A stretch of DNA of 5,955 nt from Acidobacteriota bacterium (GTDB taxonomy: Bacteria > Acidobacteriota > Terriglobia > Terriglobales > Acidobacteriaceae): assembly GCA_021799405.1 (NCBI GenBank), contig JAJZAL010000297.1:1-5955 (forward strand). The letters run 5' to 3'. The notes under the pieces are model-generated. The model did not search any database and had not been told where the DNA came from. It saw only the letters and a program-made list of their open reading frames with translations. Of the stretch, positions 3,649 to 5,955 are shown piece after piece. Position 1 is the stretch's first letter. Every line of letters starts with the position of its first letter. The position numbers were made by a program, and so were the translations under genes.

Positions 3649-5955
3649 ATGAATCCATCGTCTTTGCGCCGTTTCGCTGCCGTCTCCTGTCTCGTCTTCG
3701 CCACCCCCATCGCACTCTTCGCGGCCCAGGCCGGCCCGCAACGCGAAAACTCGCACGGCCGCACCCAGTTGCCGATGAAAGTCTCCAGCAACATCCATTT
3801 CCGCTCCATCGGTCCCGCCATCAGCGGCGGACGCGTGACTGCGGTCGCCGGCGTGGCGGGCAATCCCGACATCTACTACGTCGGCGCGGCCGACGGCGGC
3901 GTCTTCCGCACGGACAACGGCGGCACCACCTGGACAGCCGAGTTTCAGCATGAGCCCGTGGCCTCCATCGGCGCGCTGGCCGTCGACCCGCAGAATCCCT
4001 CCGTCCTGTGGGCAGGCACCGGCGAATCCAACGTCCGCAATGACGTCTCCTTCGGCGACGGCGTCTACAAGTCCACCGACGCCGGCAGGCACTGGAAGAA
4101 CATGGGCCTGAAGGATACCTTCCAGATCTCCCGCATCGTCATCAATCCGCTGCACCCCGATACCGTCCTCGTCGCGGCTATGGGCGAGCCCTGGAAGGAT
4201 AATCCTGACCGCGGCGTCTACCGTACCACCGATGGCGGCAAGACCTGGCAGAAGGTGCTCTACGTCGGGCCCAGCGTCGGCATCTCCGATATGGCGATCG
4301 ACCCCGGAAATCCCGAAATCGTCTTCGCCGCAACCTACCGCTTCCGCCGCACTCCATGGGGTTATTCAGATGGTGGTCCGGAAGACGCCATCTACAAGTC
4401 CATCGACGGCGGCGTCACCTGGAAGCGCCTCAGCGGGCACGGCCTGCCCTCCGAACCGGTGGCGCGCATCGGCCTGGCGATTGCCGCCAGCTCGCCCAAC
4501 GTGGTCTACGCGGTCATGGGCTCCAACCAGGGCGTGCTCTGGCGCTCAGACGATTACGGCGACCACTGGACGCTCGTGAGCAAGAATCAGGAGGTCGATT
4601 CGCGGCCCTTCTATTTTTCACATATTGCGGTGGATCCCACAGACCCGAACCGCGTCTTCGCGATTTCCAACAATCTGCTGGAATCCTCTGACGGCGGGCG
4701 CCACTTCCACACGATTGCCAAAAACATCCACGTCGACCACCACACCATGTGGATCGACCCGGCAGGCAGCGGCCGCATCATCGAAGGCAACGATGGCGGC
4801 GTGGCGCTCTCACTCGACAACGGCAAGCACTGGAACTTCATTCACAACATTGCCATCGGGCAGTTCTACCATGCGGCCACCACTGAACAGCAGTTCTTCC
4901 GCGTCTGCGGCGGCTTGCAGGACAACAGCGGCTGGTGCGGCCCCGGCATGAACAAGAATCCCCAGGGCATTCTCGACCGCGACTGGTTCCTGCTCAACGG
5001 CGGCGACGGCATCTATGCCGTGCCCGCGGCCGATAATCCAAATCTCGTCTACAACTCCACGCAGAACCAGTTCCTCATGGTCTTCAACAAGAACAGCCTG
5101 CAGTCAGAAAACATCGAGCCCTACTCGGTGGACTTCACTGGCGAGGGCGTGGCGAAGCTCAAGTATCGCTTCGCCTGGGACGCCGGTTTTGCAGTCTCCC
5201 CCGACAATCCCAAAGTGCTCTATGCGGGCGGCAATGTTCTCTTCAAGAGCGAAGACCGCGGCCGCACCTGGAAAGTCATCAGCCCTGACCTCACGCTCAA
5301 CATCAAGTCAAAGCAGGTTTCTTCCGGAGGCCCGATCATCAAAGACAACTCCGGCGCCGAAGTCTACGACGCCATCCTGCGCATCGCCGTCGCAAAATCT
5401 GACCCGAAGGTGATCTGGGTCGGCACTGACGACGGACAGGTGCAGGTGACGCGCAATGGCGGCGCCAGTTGGACCAACGTCACCTCGCACATCCCCAATC
5501 TGCCGCCCTGGGGCCGCGTCGAGTCCATTGATGTCTCGCCCACCAAGCCCGGCCACGTGCTCATCGCGGTCGACCGCCACTTCAGCGGCGACTTCAAACC
5601 CTACCTCTTCCGCACCAACGACTACGGCGCTTCCTGGACCTCGATCAGCGGCAACCTGCCGTCCGATGTCTACGCCCACGTCGTGCGGCGCGATCTGAAG
5701 AACCCGAATCTCTACTACGCCGGCCTGGAAAACGGCCTCTACGTTTCCTGGGACGCGGGCCGGAAGTGGTATCTCTTCGGCCTCGGCCTGCCGGACGTCG
5801 CAATCTACGACCTCACACTCAACGCGCAGGACAACGACCTGGTGCTGGCCACGCATGGTCGGTCCATCTGGGTTCTCGACGACCTCACACCCTTCCAGAA
5901 CTTCGATCCGCAGGTGGCGAGCGCTCCGCTGACCCTCTTCCAGCCTGAGACGGCC
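3649..5955 (+). CDS. Exported Asp-box (BNR/VPS10-like) beta-propeller protein, N-terminal 769 residues
   Basis: A putative Sec signal peptide (1-28) has Arg7-Arg8, a hydrophobic core and a likely cut after AQA, so the product should be periplasmic or secreted. The mature part opens with FRSIGPAISGGRV (51-63), a recalled signature of the bacterial 'glycosyl hydrolase, BNR repeat' or VPS10/sortilin-like family. Eleven Asp boxes (S/T-x-D-x-G-x-T/H-W type) start at about residues 88, 142, 193, 251, 300, 346, 388, 534, 601, 656 and 700. The spacing is mostly 42-67, with one gap of 146 that holds CGGLQDNSGWCGPG (420-433, possible disulfide) and NGGDG. LATHGRSIWVLDD at 733-745 is typical of the end of this propeller module. 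Asp boxes are structural, so no hydrolase activity can be assumed. The family is usually about 1000 residues or more, so the C-terminus is outside the window. The start has only a weak GAG 8 nt upstream, but the signal peptide fits it. Its substrate or partner is unknown. Confidence 0.9.
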   Translation, partial: MNPSSLRRFAAVSCLVFATPIALFAAQAGPQRENSHGRTQLPMKVSSNIHFRSIGPAISGGRVTAVAGVAGNPDIYYVGAADGGVFRTDNGGTTWTAEFQHEPVASIGALAVDPQNPSVLWAGTGESNVRNDVSFGDGVYKSTDAGRHWKNMGLKDTFQISRIVINPLHPDTVLVAAMGEPWKDNPDRGVYRTTDGGKTWQKVLYVGPSVGISDMAIDPGNPEIVFAATYRFRRTPWGYSDGGPEDAIYKSIDGGVTWKRLSGHGLPSEPVARIGLAIAASSPNVVYAVMGSNQGVLWRSDDYGDHWTLVSKNQEVDSRPFYFSHIAVDPTDPNRVFAISNNLLESSDGGRHFHTIAKNIHVDHHTMWIDPAGSGRIIEGNDGGVALSLDNGKHWNFIHNIAIGQFYHAATTEQQFFRVCGGLQDNSGWCGPGMNKNPQGILDRDWFLLNGGDGIYAVPAADNPNLVYNSTQNQFLMVFNKNSLQSENIEPYSVDFTGEGVAKLKYRFAWDAGFAVSPDNPKVLYAGGNVLFKSEDRGRTWKVISPDLTLNIKSKQVSSGGPIIKDNSGAEVYDAILRIAVAKSDPKVIWVGTDDGQVQVTRNGGASWTNVTSHIPNLPPWGRVESIDVSPTKPGHVLIAVDRHFSGDFKPYLFRTNDYGASWTSISGNLPSDVYAHVVRRDLKNPNLYYAGLENGLYVSWDAGRKWYLFGLGLPDVAIYDLTLNAQDNDLVLATHGRSIWVLDDLTPFQNFDPQVASAPLTLFQPETA

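Noticed and set aside
3649..3690. Lipoprotein signal using Cys14
   Set aside because: The residues before it (A-V-S-C) fit a lipobox poorly and the hydrophobic stretch continues past it to a better signal peptidase I site at AQA (26-28).
3604..4155. Minus-strand frame of 183 codons spanning the Asp-box gene start
   Set aside because: It overlaps the signal peptide and first Asp boxes of the well-supported plus-strand gene and has no recognisable domain.
5308..5856. Minus-strand frame of 182 codons near the right edge
   Set aside because: Antisense shadow of the Asp-box gene, where plus-strand Asp boxes at residues 601, 656 and 700 are intact.

Overview
The window is GC-rich bacterial chromosome. 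It holds three protein genes and two structured intergenic regions. The gene content points to an acidobacterium (Acidobacteriota, probably class Terriglobia). The main reasons are a TonB protein with an unusual cytoplasmic N-terminal module, a large secreted Asp-box (BNR/VPS10-like) protein of a type common in that phylum, and an isoleucyl-tRNA synthetase with a GRAMSKS signature. This placement rests on recalled family features, not on a search.

Region 1 (1-1995, minus strand) is the first 665 codons of ileS, isoleucyl-tRNA synthetase. It starts at 1995 and runs off the left edge. The HIGH-type motif, the CP1 editing domain and the MSKS loop are all present. The anticodon-binding C-terminus lies outside the window. 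The long plus-strand open frames across this region are antisense shadows.

Region 2 (1996-2214) is a 219-bp divergent intergenic region that must carry the start signals for ileS (leftward) and tonB (rightward).

Region 3 (2215-3354, plus) encodes a 379-residue TonB-family energy transducer. It has a duplicated cytoplasmic module, one transmembrane helix with the TonB-type SxxxH pair, a Gly-rich rather than Pro-rich periplasmic spacer, and a C-terminal TonB domain. A strong intrinsic terminator (3387-3416) closes the unit. No exbB or exbD is in the window.

Region 4 (3417-3648) is intergenic and rich in symmetry. It holds an 18-nt inverted repeat spanning 120 bp, a 10-bp hairpin nested inside it, an inverted pair of GTTCWCAGTAAC motifs about 52 bp apart, and an imperfect dyad that ends one base before the next start codon. 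This is the least explained part of the window and the best place for a second look.

Region 5 (3649-5955, plus) is the first 769 codons of an exported protein with eleven Asp-box (BNR) repeats. It fits the bacterial VPS10/sortilin-like multi-bladed beta-propeller family. It runs off the right edge.

The three genes do not form an operon. ileS is divergent, and a terminator separates tonB from the propeller gene. TonB and the exported protein may both act in the cell envelope, but nothing here links them directly. I see no sign of a new defence system, mobile element with a transposase, CRISPR array or RNA gene.
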